From the NCBI GenBank assembly GCA_003439945.1, contig QVRM01003977.1:1-64000 (forward strand): DNA of 64,000 nucleotides. The letters are read 5' to 3'. Positions within the stretch are counted from its first letter, which is position 1; each line of letters starts with the position of its first letter. This DNA is from Dermanyssus gallinae. Its lineage: Eukaryota; Arthropoda; Arachnida; Mesostigmata; Dermanyssidae. The notes beneath the pieces were generated by a model. That model did not search any database. It was given only the letters and a program-made list of their open reading frames with translations, and had not been told where the DNA came from. The position numbers and the translations under genes were made by a program. Below are positions 10,826-21,644 of this stretch, in pieces.

Positions 10826-11797
10826 CTAAAGTGAAACGGATCTCTGTACCTCTCGAGGCTCGTGTACGCTGTAGGTTTTGTTAATCAGCGAAGCCGAGAT
10901 TTCCATTGTTCCTCCGGCTTGCAAGTTGTTGCCGGATTTTGGCTGTAGCGTCGCCTCAGAGCTTTGCGTAGATCCGTGTGGCGGTTGCTGTTCCTTGACG
11001 AAAGTTTCCGATTGACTCGACGGGATGCCTTCCTTCCCGACCGTTTCGACGTTGACGTCACTCAGCGCTGATGGCGACCACTGAGAGTCATCCAGAGTTT
11101 GCACTCCACTAACATCGAGTGGACGGTCTGGCCCGGGCTGGCTTAGTGTGTCGTTCTGCACCTGCTCTTGTGGACCATCGAAATCAACGTCGTCACTGAC
11201 CTGATCCGTTGCTTGTTGCTGTGCATCCAACTCGTATATCTCGCTAGCTTGTTTTGCTTCGTCTTCTTCAAAGCTTTGATTAGAGTTCGTTTCATCATTG
11301 TCGCTTTCTCCGTCAGCACTTTCATTATCTTGGTGACTTGCGACGGTAGTTGTCGTTGCATCCGCTGCAACAGTAAGCCCAGTGTCTTCTTCACCACGAT
11401 GGGTGAGGTTCCCAAATGCCGAAACCGACTCCGATGCCTCATGCTGATGAGAGTCGGCCGGACTGCAACACGTGTCGTCTGGCTCATTGCTTCCTTCCTC
11501 TAAGTCGCAGTTCATCGTAGCTATTTCGCCACAGCTGAACTGGACTGAATCATCTTCGTACTCGGAAGAATCCATGTTAGCCTCCGAATCAACAGCTGAG
11601 TTGTTCCCTACATTCGATGAGTCTTCTTCAAGAACACCACTGCACGACCCCTGGTCGAGAAGACTGTTGTCCAACGTGTTGTGGTTCGCCGCAGAGATGT
11701 CATCCACTGCAGAGGTGCCATCCACTACCGAAGTGCCACACTCGCTAGGAACCTCGCCGGATGCATCTAACGTCGATGTGTCGAATTGTTGGCTCAT
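10826..11797 (-). CDS. Exon 7 of the seven-exon gene (acidic tail)
   Basis: It encodes residues 333-655 and the stop. A TTCCATAG acceptor sits directly before MSQQFDTSTLDASGE, so the ATG here reads as an internal methionine. The sequence is dominated by Ser, Asp, Glu, Asn and Gln, with poorly conserved-looking repeats of acidic clusters, and is probably disordered. The C-terminus contains MEISASLINKTYS. The frame is long and unbroken, which argues for selection. Confidence 0.8.
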   Translation of the reverse strand: MSQQFDTSTLDASGEVPSECGTSVVDGTSAVDDISAANHNTLDNSLLDQGSCSGVLEEDSSNVGNNSAVDSEANMDSSEYEDDSVQFSCGEIATMNCDLEEGSNEPDDTCCSPADSHQHEASESVSAFGNLTHRGEEDTGLTVAADATTTTVASHQDNESADGESDNDETNSNQSFEEDEAKQASEIYELDAQQQATDQVSDDVDFDGPQEQVQNDTLSQPGPDRPLDVSGVQTLDDSQWSPSALSDVNVETVGKEGIPSSQSETFVKEQQPPHGSTQSSEATLQPKSGNNLQAGGTMEISASLINKTYSVHEPREVQRSVSL

Positions 11798-12733
11798 CTA
11801 TGGAATGACGAAGATCCCCGTTAGAGTAGTAGCATAGGGAACTTTTTGGCAGTTATATCTACAGATATATTACACGAGTAGCACACTTATAACATACATA
11901 AGTGCATAGCGAGGTTATTGCACACACATAAGCGCATACCGAAGCACCGTTCACTAAACAGCAATAGCGTCGTACGCAGACGTAGCTACGAAGATAGCGA
12001 GAGTTGAAAATTTTAAAATGTCACCCAAATATTATGCGTGCGTCTAATAAACAACGGAGGCTAGTCATATAACGTCGTTCTGTCTTCCCACGTTTATATG
12101 CCTGTCTTCAAATAGGTTGGTGTTGTCTCACCTCACTCGGGGCTGACGAAGGAAGATTTGGCTCACCCATTGGTGACGGCCATTCCTTCACTGTTATATC
12201 CGGTAATATGTTGGAAAAGCGGACGTTTATAAGGGTACCGTCAACTAGAGTGTGGTCGTGGACTGGTTGATTCTGAACGGGTCGTCCCTTTCGCCGGCGC
12301 ATTCGATCTAAAAAACAGCACGTATTATTATAGTATAGTAATATATTTTACAATTAGGCTTCCAAGGCATCGCAATGTCAGTTATGAAAACGGTACACAA
12401 TAACTTCATGCGCGGGCACTCATCAACAGAACGCTTGATTTCGCGTTCGAAATTAATATTTTGTTTTGCAGCTCGCTAGAAGTCCTTAATGGAGTTCGAC
12501 AATAATGTAATAATAATAAGTTGTAACACAAAGGAGAAACTACAATAAAAATAAATAAACGTCATATCATATCAATACACACCCCTTTATATATATATAT
12601 ATATATATATAATGAGAAGTGTAACGTAAAACCATTAGTCGGTCCAATCATTTGAAACCTCCCATAATTCCTCCACGCAGCAAGCTGCCAGACGCATCGG
12701 CGGTCTTGTATGTATACTCATATATACAGTCTC

Positions 12734-12806
<73 letters not shown>

Positions 12807-13141
12807 CATAATGTTGAGCTGTTGCACTCAAAATCGTATATATAGTGCATGTCTACGATAAATATATGGATATAAGTGCAGGAACCAACAATTTCCAATT
12901 CGGTGTCACGAATTTCACTAGTTAAGCGACTACATATAATATACCATGTAAAGTGGCCTTTATACGATGAATATCCAGCAGATGCTTGTCTTCTGCTGAC
13001 GGAAGAATGTTTTCCGCCACTTTAAGCAACTCTTCGCGCACAGCACTCGTCTGCTCAGTGCAAAGTTCTACAAGATTTGTCACCTCATCTTGCTGCACCG
13101 ACGTTCGCTTTTCTGACCCTGCAACATCTTTATACAAAAGA

Positions 13142-13219
<78 letters not shown>

Positions 13220-13447
13220 CATAACATCACTTTTATTTCACATAAAAGGGTTGGTATCAATATACATACTTCTGTAAGACAATCGTGACTAATCACCAAA
13301 TATGCGAGCGCTATTTGTATTATCATGGGCCTATTTGGCCATACGCCAAGCAAACAGTCTGTGCACGAATTCACCGCGGACCACGGCTTTGGAGGTGATT
13401 GATCGTTGACTCCTTAGGTTATTGGAGCGTACATCAAAAAGTGTCCT

Positions 13448-13528
<81 letters not shown>

Positions 13529-15448
13529 AAAAAAGCTGCATAATTATTTTCTATTGGCTTTGTGTAATAATTCCAACCTTCCCCCTAACAGTCACCTAAT
13601 AATATATATGGCTTAGTAGGAAGTCACTATACTAGAAATATACCCAGACGGCAGTTAAAAAGCTATTCCATTTTTTTCTAAAATACTTTTTCGAAAACTC
13701 CTCCAACAGAGTCGTTATACATTCTGTTGCCGTTCTCCTTGCAACGCATAAGCTTGATTTGTTTTCTTTTTCAGTGAAACCTATCTGCGGGGATTAAGAT
13801 AACTCAGATTTATTCAGCGGAGCTGGTGGGAACGCTGACCGCGGTGATGCTGTAGTCGGAGCTTTTATCGGCACTCCTGTAGCGTTCGAATCTGACTATA
13901 GAAACGTTGGATACACTGCGTGCATCACGACATTTACATATCTTCGCTTGCGGTTGAACATTAAAAAGAAAATATATCGTTTTTAAGTCGCCACTTTGAA
14001 ATCTTGATATGACCGAGCAAACAGTGGCTTCTTGTGGACATATGTTCAGTGTTGGTCTTAGGAGTCATCTTTCCTAATATGAAACGGTCAGAGCAAACCG
14101 AACGCCGTATCACTCTAGGATAGTCGCGGGCATCTTAACTCTTATCGCTTATCGTGCATTGGGCGTCGGGAGGCACGCCCAAAAATATTCTTCGGATGCT
14201 TCAGGTTTCTCAGAGCCATGCCCTACACACAACTTTTGGCCTCATATGGTATACTTTGTATTTACTCCCGCCTTAAGCATATAGATATAAAAACCTTAAT
14301 GGCAATAGTGTAATAAAACGCCGTATACATTACTCTACGTATGTATACGGAGAATATTTATACGTATATATATATTTTTGTGTAACCGTTCAATTTCAAT
14401 TTTCTTGCATATGACTCGTATGCTTAAAAATGCATTACTCTTTTGTATGCATAAGAGTCACTCGCGTTTCATCTGGATGCATTGTCTTGTAACTGTGCAC
14501 GGTGAGAAATGCATTTGATGATTACCAAAGCGTTACTATTGCCAAAGGGAAACCCCTACACTTATGGACCAATCAATTAGTCCCACTAATGGAAAGGTTA
14601 CCTGTTATAGAGGCATCTTCAGTCGGTTTAGATAATTCTTCGGAATGAAGTGGGCTATGGGCTTCGGACGCCTCGTTGTCATGCTTTGCGCTTGGTATGC
14701 TTTCAGCAGTTTCCGTCGCGCTAGTACTTTGTTGAGGCTGGCAGCCAGAAGGACCCTCTTGCAGCCAGTCATCGTCTTCAATGGCTATGGTGCGGCAAGA
14801 AACACACGATATAACAAAACCATACATTGTACTATTTGTTAGAGAAGCAAAGCAAAGCACATTACTGTCCAAATGTATTCAAAACGGCAGGTTACCACCA
14901 CCATTCATTGTAAAGTTACTGTCTAGCAAACAACAGAAACCATATAAACAAGACGCAAAAAGTTTTATATCTCGTGCAGAAATTCGATTGAAATATCGGT
15001 TATAACACTCCAGCACTGATCATTGTGAGCTGGACCTAGTGAGTAACTTGTTTACGTGGCGTATTTGTCCGACAATAATAGCAACATCAACAATCGACGA
15101 AAACTAGCAATGATCCATATCTAATCGTAATACTTCTACTTAAATATTGTGCGTTTATTAATTTTATTCTATTGAGGCTTTTAGACGTACAGAAAACGCG
15201 ATCGTCAAAGTTGCAGCAATATATATTCAGAAAATGTATCTAGTCAAATAAACGACGTTTTTCGGTACGCGAAACGTCACTAGCTAAAATTAGAATGTTA
15301 AGGGTTTCACGTAGACCGCCATACGAAACAAAATATATCATACAAACCAATACCGCAGTATTATTAAAATAATTAAGTAGACGAAAATGAGATGGGAAAT
15401 TGAAGTATGCGGGGAATTCATCGTTGATTGAAAATTTAAGTTTCTCTC

Positions 15449-15493
<45 letters not shown>

Positions 15494-16777
15494 GAAATGT
15501 GTAACTTTACTAGGTAGGAGTCTTGGCGGACCGACCAACATCCAACCGATAGAGTCGAGTCCCACACGGCTGGAGAGGAAATACCTCCCACTCGTAGCAA
15601 TAGTGCGTAACAGCGTTCACCCTCCACCACAAAAAAAAGGGAAAATGTGCAAATACCATCAAGGAGTCAAGATACTACCGCAAAGATACCATACAAGAGT
15701 CATACAAGTTATAGAGTCATCGAACCTAAATAATGATGTTTATAAAAAAAAACAAGGACACGTTGGTGACTTGCCAGAGCTTGGGAGGGTGATGTCCATC
15801 ATCAACGGGGCTCCATCGCCGACAGACCGGCTCGATGTTTCCAGACGTGACCTCGAAGATGTAGTTAGCACTGCCTGTAATTCCAAAGCGTACGTACCAT
15901 TAAAAGTATATGCATTTTTCCTGCACCGAAAAACACCGATAAAATGTGCAAAACGAGAAATGAATTGACGTGTACCATATATAATTTCCGCAATTAACAA
16001 ACCTATGCGATACTATAACACTGTGTTGAGGTAAACACTTAAGACACTATATATATATATATTTTTTTTTTTTGAATAGTACTTAATTATCGGTCGTTAA
16101 CTAACCGTCTTTATTTGCCAATAGCAAAGCAAACGCGAATGAGGTGCCGGTTTACGAGGTGCTTGCCTATTAGCTCAATAGTTTTCGTTGAAATTGACTT
16201 TGTTTAGAAAAATTGTTCACGATTTTACAAAAATGCATGTGTGACAGTAAAACACGCAGTTCACTGAAGCTGCATTGCTTCGTTTGAGCGTAGTTCTATC
16301 TGAACGCAAAGTATCTGCATCGAAACTAAATGGTCTAAAGAATACAACCGACACAAGCCAGCCGTGTCTCCCGTGTCTATCACTGGACAGAGGAAAGCAG
16401 AGATGCCCGTTACTAAGATCTCCCCCCCCCCCGCGCAAGAATTAAGTTGACTCGGTCATATTTTAGTATTTTTCGAGTAGTTTAAAATTTTTTGATAAGT
16501 TTTGACCAGTTCATACGTACGACCGACGTGTCGAAGGCCATCGACGACAGGTCCACACCGGGCGTTGTGCTCTGTTTCGATTCATCGGAGTCGATCGTGA
16601 AAAGTCGCGTCTGGTTGCTCACGCTGAAGCTGACGCGCTTTGTCAGCGGCCGAGTCAACGTTACGTCGTCGTCATCGCGTTTCTTTATTATCTGTGGAAC
16701 ATTGAGAGATGCACAATCGTGAACAATTCCAGCCGATACAATCATACGTAAGCTATATAGCATAGTTGCAATATGTT

Positions 16778-16810
<33 letters not shown>

Positions 16811-17094
16811 ATATGTATATATATACTTCTCTACAAGTGCAATTTTGACAATTACTTAGCTGGCCCCGTATGGCACAGAGCAATAAAACATTCTATATAT
16901 ATATATATATATATATGTGTGTATATATATATATATATGATTCTATGTGAATGATTATAATTTCTGAAGAAGCAAACTATAGCGATTTACAATATTTAGT
17001 CCCAGTAAAACTCAGCGACGGGTTTCGAAAGTGGCATTACAATTTTCGGAGATACCAATCTTGACGATTATGCTATGACTGTATAATATGACTG

Positions 17095-17149
<55 letters not shown>

Positions 17150-17464
17150 TACCGTGTCTTAGTCAAATATGAATTGGTTCGCAGAGATTGTCTACGTATC
17201 TTATTGAACAAAGCCGAAAAGTAGAAAACTGATATGATGAAACGAGCGTATTTAGTATAGTTAGAAACGTACGGAACGTCGTCCGTGCATGATGTGGCCG
17301 TCGCTGCTGCTGCTGGTGGTGGTGGTGGCGTTTCGCTCAACGAATCTAACAGCACGTTTGCGAAGAAGAAACAAAGCGTCGTCAAACCCGCTTTGTTCGT
17401 TTGTATTTCGGTGAAACTTCGCTTCGACGTATGCTTCGGACACTTTAGCTTTGTCGAATGACAT
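10826..17464 (-). CDS. Seven-exon gene for an acidic, disordered PP1-docking-type protein (655 aa)
   Basis: Exons in order are 17464-17273, 16691-16521, 15874-15775, 14784-14602, 13118-12945, 12307-12132 and 11797-10826. They total 1968 bases, or 655 residues plus stop. Every junction keeps phase, which is strong evidence for one gene. Seen in the protein: RAVRF at residues 37-41, KRVSF at 82-86, MDIT at 147-150, MEIS at 630-633, a mixed-charge helix in exon 5, and a long Ser/Asp/Glu-rich tail. RVxF motifs bind protein phosphatase 1. An RVSF motif followed by MELT-like repeats is the layout of the N-terminus of the kinetochore scaffold KNL1/Spc105, but the RWD domains and coiled coil expected at the KNL1 C-terminus are not visible. 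A KNL1-like role is therefore only a hypothesis, and another PP1-targeting protein is equally possible. The start ATG follows CAACAGATG, and the upstream 17.6-17.9 kb is relatively GC-rich, as a promoter might be. Confidence 0.75.
12132..12307 (-). CDS. Exon 6 of the seven-exon gene
   Basis: It encodes about residues 274-332, beginning DRMRRRKGRPVQNQP, a basic cluster that could act as a nuclear localisation signal. It lies between a TTTTTTAG acceptor and a GTGAGA donor and ends in phase 0. Confidence 0.75.
12585..12611. repeat. (TA)n microsatellite
   Basis: A short TA tract in intron 5 of the seven-exon gene. Confidence 0.9.
12738..12800. repeat. (TA)n microsatellite
   Basis: About 31 near-perfect TA units in intron 5 of the seven-exon gene, about 145 bases downstream of exon 5. 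Confidence 0.95.
12945..13118 (-). CDS. Exon 5 of the seven-exon gene (helical)
   Basis: It encodes about residues 216-273, including TNLVELCTEQTSAVREELLKV and DKHLLDIHRIKATLH, the most structured-looking part of the protein and probably helical. The acceptor GATGTTGCAG lies only about 28 bases from a (TA)n tract at 13147-13208, so the branch point must be very close to or inside the microsatellite. Confidence 0.75.
13147..13219. repeat. (TA)n microsatellite next to a splice acceptor
   Basis: About 30 perfect TA units, then a short interrupted run, immediately upstream (in gene orientation) of the exon 5 acceptor at 13119-13120. Confidence 0.95.
13449..13526. repeat. (TA)n microsatellite
   Basis: A long TA tract in intron 4 of the seven-exon gene, about 240 bases from the previous tract. 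The remainder of this intron (13.53-14.57 kb) shows no gene or recognised repeat. Confidence 0.95.
14602..14784 (-). CDS. Exon 4 of the seven-exon gene
   Basis: It encodes about residues 155-215, starting IEDDDWLQEGPSGC after a CACCATAG acceptor and ending before GTAACC. It is acidic and Ser/Thr-rich with no recognised domain. Its first two bases complete the codon begun by the single G left by exon 3. Confidence 0.7.
15450..15489. repeat. (TA)n microsatellite
   Basis: A TA tract of about 20 units inside intron 3 of the seven-exon gene. Confidence 0.95.
15775..15874 (-). CDS. Exon 3 of the seven-exon gene (GC donor)
   Basis: This 100-base exon follows a GGAATTACAG acceptor. Its phase fits the next exon only if it ends CTCTG before GCAAGT, the standard GC-AG donor consensus. 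It encodes serine/arginine-rich sequence and the MELT-like MMDITLP. Confidence 0.7.
16521..16691 (-). CDS. Exon 2 of the seven-exon gene (RVSF motif)
   Basis: It encodes residues 65-121 between a TTCCACAG acceptor and a GTACGT donor, phase 0 on both sides. It contains an acidic patch, then TKRVSFSVSNQTRLF, the best match to a PP1-docking site in the protein. The nearby serines and threonines could be phosphorylated to control binding, as known for RVSF sites in general. Confidence 0.8.
16784..16938. repeat. Three clustered (TA)n tracts
   Basis: Short TA runs at about 16784-16825, 16893-16915 and 16922-16938, some with a TATGTGTGTA interruption, in intron 1 of the seven-exon gene. Confidence 0.9.
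17096..17151. repeat. (TA)n microsatellite
   Basis: About 23 TA units plus an interrupted end, in intron 1 about 120 bases downstream of exon 1. Confidence 0.95.
17273..17464 (-). CDS. Exon 1 of the seven-exon gene
   Basis: It encodes residues 1-64, from MSFDKAKVSEAYVE to GHIMHGRRS, and ends before a GTACGT donor in phase 0. It holds a basic RKRAVRF motif that fits a degenerate RVxF site. A threonine/serine run follows, encoded by ACC and AGC repeats that expand and contract easily. Confidence 0.7.
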
Positions 17465-18058
17465 CTGTTGTTGTTGGTGTTGTTGGTGCTGCTGCTCTCA
17501 TCGGAACTAACAACTGTACGCTTCAACACCAATACAATCAAAAGCCTGAACACCGACACAATAATAAAAAAAAAACGCAATAACACGACTAAAGGCGATG
17601 CTGTCGTTATCAAACGCCCGCCGCTGTCTGAATGCTGAGCAGCGCAAAACTGGCGCCATAACAGCTCTCACTCGTATTCGCTCCAACGGCCACTGGCGCG
17701 GCTGCACACGGACCCTTCACCCTTCACACCCAAACAAACAACAACCAGACAATCAAACTTTGACGTTCGAATCTGTCCGAACGGCTGTTTTGCTAACCGT
17801 CTGCATAGCATGTGCGCGGTGTGTTCTGCTCTTGCGGAGGAGCGGAGAGAACATCAACGTCTGTGGCGATCCTCTCCGCACCACCGCCCGGAGAGGGGAG
17901 AGGGTCAAATTAAATCAGTGGCGGCAAACATTGGGAGAACAGCATACAATACGTACATGGGAGAACACACAGAAATAAAATAACAATAAAACGTTTTTTT
18001 TCTCGCAATTAGTTACAGTTTTATTTGCATATATGCAAGAGGCAACAATTGTCTCCTT

Positions 18059-18190
<132 letters not shown>

Positions 18191-18253
18191 ATAAATAAAA
18201 AATATTATAAATATAATAAAATAATAAAAGAAAACCTTTATTATACACCACAT

Positions 18254-18388
18254 GTCGAGCCGAGAACGGGTTCGAGCACCCACAGATGCAGATTTGTATT
18301 TATGGGGGGGGGCTGTCTATGAAGCAATGATGCAAAAAGCAGTCCCGTGGACGTTAAATCTTGGCTGAGGGTCAGCCCGACAAGTCTT
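18254..18388 (+). mobile_element. tRNA-derived SINE, 5'-truncated
   Basis: It starts inside the B-box region (ggttcgagcac) and runs through the body (gatttgtatttatgg, gtggacgttaaatcttggctgagggtcag) to a cttt end. It is flanked by ttatacaccacat at 18241-18253 and ttatacactacat at 18389-18401, a 13-bp target duplication with one mismatch. A G-rich run interrupts the body. Confidence 0.85.
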
Positions 18389-18399
18389 TTATACACTAC

Positions 18400-20179
18400 A
18401 TAAAGTAGTGTGTATTGATATGATATATGCTATTATTTGTACTCAAATGTAGTTTCTACTTTGTTTGTACAACTTATTATTATTATTATTATTATTATTA
18501 TTGTCGGACTCCATTAACGGCCTCCAGTGAACTGTGAAGCGACATCTAAATTTCGAACTCAAAATTCAAACCGTGAGTTTATATCGATGATAGCGAAACC
18601 AGCTCAAATTCAAGACAATACACGTTCATCAAAAATTGAGGTTGTAGGACCACACACCGTAGTTATGACCTTGTCTCTCTGATCAGTTAGTGCAACTTAA
18701 CCGCAATACAAGGAGCAATGTTGGCGATATTGGTCTACAAGTAGTATCACAGATTCGGCAGGACGACCAGAATTTCTACTTTGACGAGCATCACAAGGCT
18801 TAACAACCAGTGAAATAGTCATAGATTTTTGTGATAACGCATGCGTGTTTTAAAATTTCAAAGTTGATTTTTTATTGGATGAATCTGACTTTTTATTGGA
18901 TGAATCTGACTTTTTATTGCCAGATGTACAACCTGGTGAACATACAGCAGTGGCTAGATATTCGCTTAATGACGCCATCCTACACTAGCTGAGGGATTCG
19001 TTCTGCTCTGCCAATGACAGTCTCATTGTAAATCTTCATATATATTTTGAGATCATCAACATACATTGTAGACGAAACCGTTTCAGAAAAGCTGTTACCA
19101 ACCTTAACAACTAATGTTAGCTAGATACGAATGGTGTAATTGATTCAATTGTGTAACATATACATAATAAATTATACAGAACATAAATCGTTTCTATGAA
19201 TGGCACCAATTCAAAGCAATAAGGCCAATCATTTGCAACATTGGTTGTGTAGCAGTTGAGCGTCCTTTTGCTGGCGATCATCGTTGGGGCTAAACAAATT
19301 ATATTTATTCATACACAGCTAGTAGCACGCGCTAAATACAAAGATTTACATACTGTAACGATGTTGCTGCTACGCTAAGTTACTGGGGATGGTAGACTCA
19401 GCCGGGCGGCTACTACAACATGAGGGACTCAGGTACGATGAATGACGACACGGAACGTAGGTCTGGCGTCAAGCGAAACCGGGCAACGAATGGTTATCGG
19501 CCATGCTGCCTCGGTCTATTTTATTCCCTCAAGGTACGCCGTAGCGTTCATATAGTAATAATGTTAAATGATAGAATCGAATCTTCTCGAACATTTGACA
19601 ACGGAAATTTCCACTCGTTCTTTTCGCTGATTGGCCGGTTTAAACTACGCATTATCACAACGTGCATTGTCCCTGGCGGTGCCGTCGCCGCAGGTCAGGT
19701 ACATAGGTCTGATCATGATGTTGCCGATGTGGCGCGACAGGTCGCGGTGATGCACGAGCCATGTTGTCGTCGCCATGTAGCTGAGTGGTCTCATGTGGAG
19801 GCTGTTGCACGTTCGATTATGTGCTCGGTCGACTGTAGTGTCGTTGTGGTGTTGTTGTGTCTAACTTCGTTACAATACTATATATATCTATATAGTGTGT
19901 GGCTTGACGCATGCCAATCAAACATTCCCGAAACGTTCTATATGTCAAAAAGAACCTCACGCATCCATCATGCCTGAGATTCCAGACGGCTGTCGGGTAA
20001 AGAATCGCCGGTTGCTGAATGCTCTATGGTATGATGTTTATTTTTATTCTTAATTGTATTTCCTCGTTTGTGTTCTCACAAGTCAAGCAAGTCAGCAAGT
20101 AAGGTGAGATGTGGAGAGGTGAGTGCGTTCTCTCAGCGTTTTTGAGTTGATTAAAGGTACAAGTGTTCTCATATTACTA
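18400..20179. other. No gene supported
   Basis: It holds a (TTA)n tract at 18475-18502 and two and a half copies of the 21-bp unit tttttattggatgaatctgac near 18868-18920. A 185-codon frame at 19420-19977 has no motif, repeat partner or splice signal that would make it credible. Confidence 0.5.
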
Positions 20180-20192
20180 GGCAACATGTCCC

Positions 20193-21628
20193 GGAGTCGG
20201 AGTCCTGCGGTTAGACGACCTGCCCGACGGGGTGGACATAATCACCTACGTCGATGATCTGGCGCTGGTGGTCACCGCGTGAACGGAGGCGGTACTTGAG
20301 GCGCGAGCGAACACGGCTCTTTTCAGAATAGAGTAGTGGATGGCCGACAACTACCTGGAGCTGGCCCCTCACAAGACCGAGGTAATCTACCTAACTGGCC
20401 GCCGTCGTACTAGGCAAGCATCATTAGAACTTGCAGGACACCGGCTGACTATCAAACGGGAGGCAAGGTACCTAGGCGTAACGCTGGACACAGGCCTCAC
20501 CGGCCTGCCACACATTCAGAGCATCATCCAGAAGGACACGAAGGTTTCCACCAACCCTGCACGCATCCTTCTTCGCAAGGCGGTGCCACGCACGCCAAGC
20601 GGCTGCTCCTAGCGGCCATGGCAGAGGCCATTGCTCTGTATGCCGCGCCCATATGGGCTGGTATGGCGCTGCGGACCGCAAAGGCATGGCGCATGATACG
20701 AAGCTCCCAAAGAGCGATGGCCATCCGGGTCACGCGGGCCAATCGGACTGTCTCGACGGACGTCCTGTTGGCGCTCGCCTGCCAGATTCCTTGGGACATA
20801 CTTATCGAAGAAAAAAGCAAGCGCAAGAAGGGCGGCGACACGTTCTGGACCCAAGCACGGGAGCACTCCCTGGACATTCCCAGTCGTACCTTTTCCACAT
20901 AGGCAAGGCGAACACAGATATTTGCGTTCTCTGCACCACAGGCGCACCCGATGACGCGGTGCACACCGTAGAGGACTGCGAGGCCCTTGCGGCCTACCGC
21001 ACGGGCTCCTCCTATGTCCACAAAGGTAGCCCGACTACGACCATCGTGGCCAACATGCTCAAGTCGACAACAGACTGGCACGCTGGGATACTACACCTAG
21101 ACGGGCTTATGCGCAAAAAAATTCGTCAGGAAGATCGCCGCAGATTGCGATTTAACACTAGGGCTCTAGTGTCCACTCCCGGGCAGGACCCACTTCCTGC
21201 TCGGGACATACTCGTAGACTAAGGAGAGGGTCGCAACACGGGACTCCCCTCTCCTGGTCTCGAGGTAATAGTTCACAATTCCGAACCAGAAGAGGGTGGG
21301 AGAGGTGGTTTTTAGTGGGTAGCACGCGCGTCAAGCCCGGTGGCGTGGTGGCTTAAGCCTGCGCCTCGCAACCGGAGGAGACATATAGGTGCGCGGGCTC
21401 GAGCCCCATCGTTGCACATTTGTATTTATGGGGGTCCGTCTGTAAAGCAATGTGAAAAACAATTCCGTGGACGTTAAATCTTGGCTGAGGGTCAGCTCGA
21501 AAACTTTTTTGGGTAGCACGCGCGGATTGGATCGAGTATTATGCTCTCCCTCGGCGTTTAGTCCCACACTACACTCCATTAACATCGGAGGGTGTGCGTT
21601 AAGCATTTTCCATCTCTACAAAAAAAAA
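20193..21628 (+). mobile_element. R1-like non-LTR retrotransposon, 5'-truncated, with target duplication
   Basis: The insertion is bounded by ggcaacatgtccc at 20180-20192 and 21629-21641, and ends in a run of A. The coding remains begin inside the reverse transcriptase (DDLPDGVDIITYVDDLALVV, the catalytic box). They continue with LELAPHKTEVIYLTGRRR, an R1-type RT segment, and a C-terminal knuckle of the form C-x2-C-x8-H-x4-C (CVLCTTGAPDDAVHTVEDC). Stops and frameshifts break the frame (a TGA follows the catalytic box), so it is dead. A SINE at 21331-21510 is inserted in its 3' untranslated part. Confidence 0.9.
21331..21510 (+). mobile_element. Complete tRNA-derived SINE with target duplication
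   Basis: This 180-bp element has exact 14-bp flanking repeats (gggtagcacgcgcg at 317-330 and 511-524 past 21000). The head looks like a tRNA: an A-box-like ggtggcgtggtggctta, an anticodon-arm-like cctcgcaaccggagg and a B-box-like gggctcgagcccc. The body carries gtggacgttaaatcttggctgaggg and the tail is TTTTTT. This is the best type copy of the family in the window. Confidence 0.9.
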
Positions 21629-21644
21629 GGCAACATGTCCCACA

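Noticed and set aside
17261..17273. Second RVxF-like site (RSVRF) at the end of exon 1
   Set aside because: The bases for VRF are the GTACGT donor and the intron that follows, so they are not in the mature message under the in-phase model.
19420..19977. 185-codon plus-strand frame
   Set aside because: No recognisable motif, odd composition, no upstream promoter or splice partner, and it lies in repeat-rich DNA. A frame of this length is expected by chance in 64 kb searched in six frames.
21331..21420. A genuine tRNA gene
   Set aside because: A tRNA-like head is present, but the fold is imperfect (extended spacing between arms), the sequence continues into a repeat body and the unit recurs many times. 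It is a SINE head.
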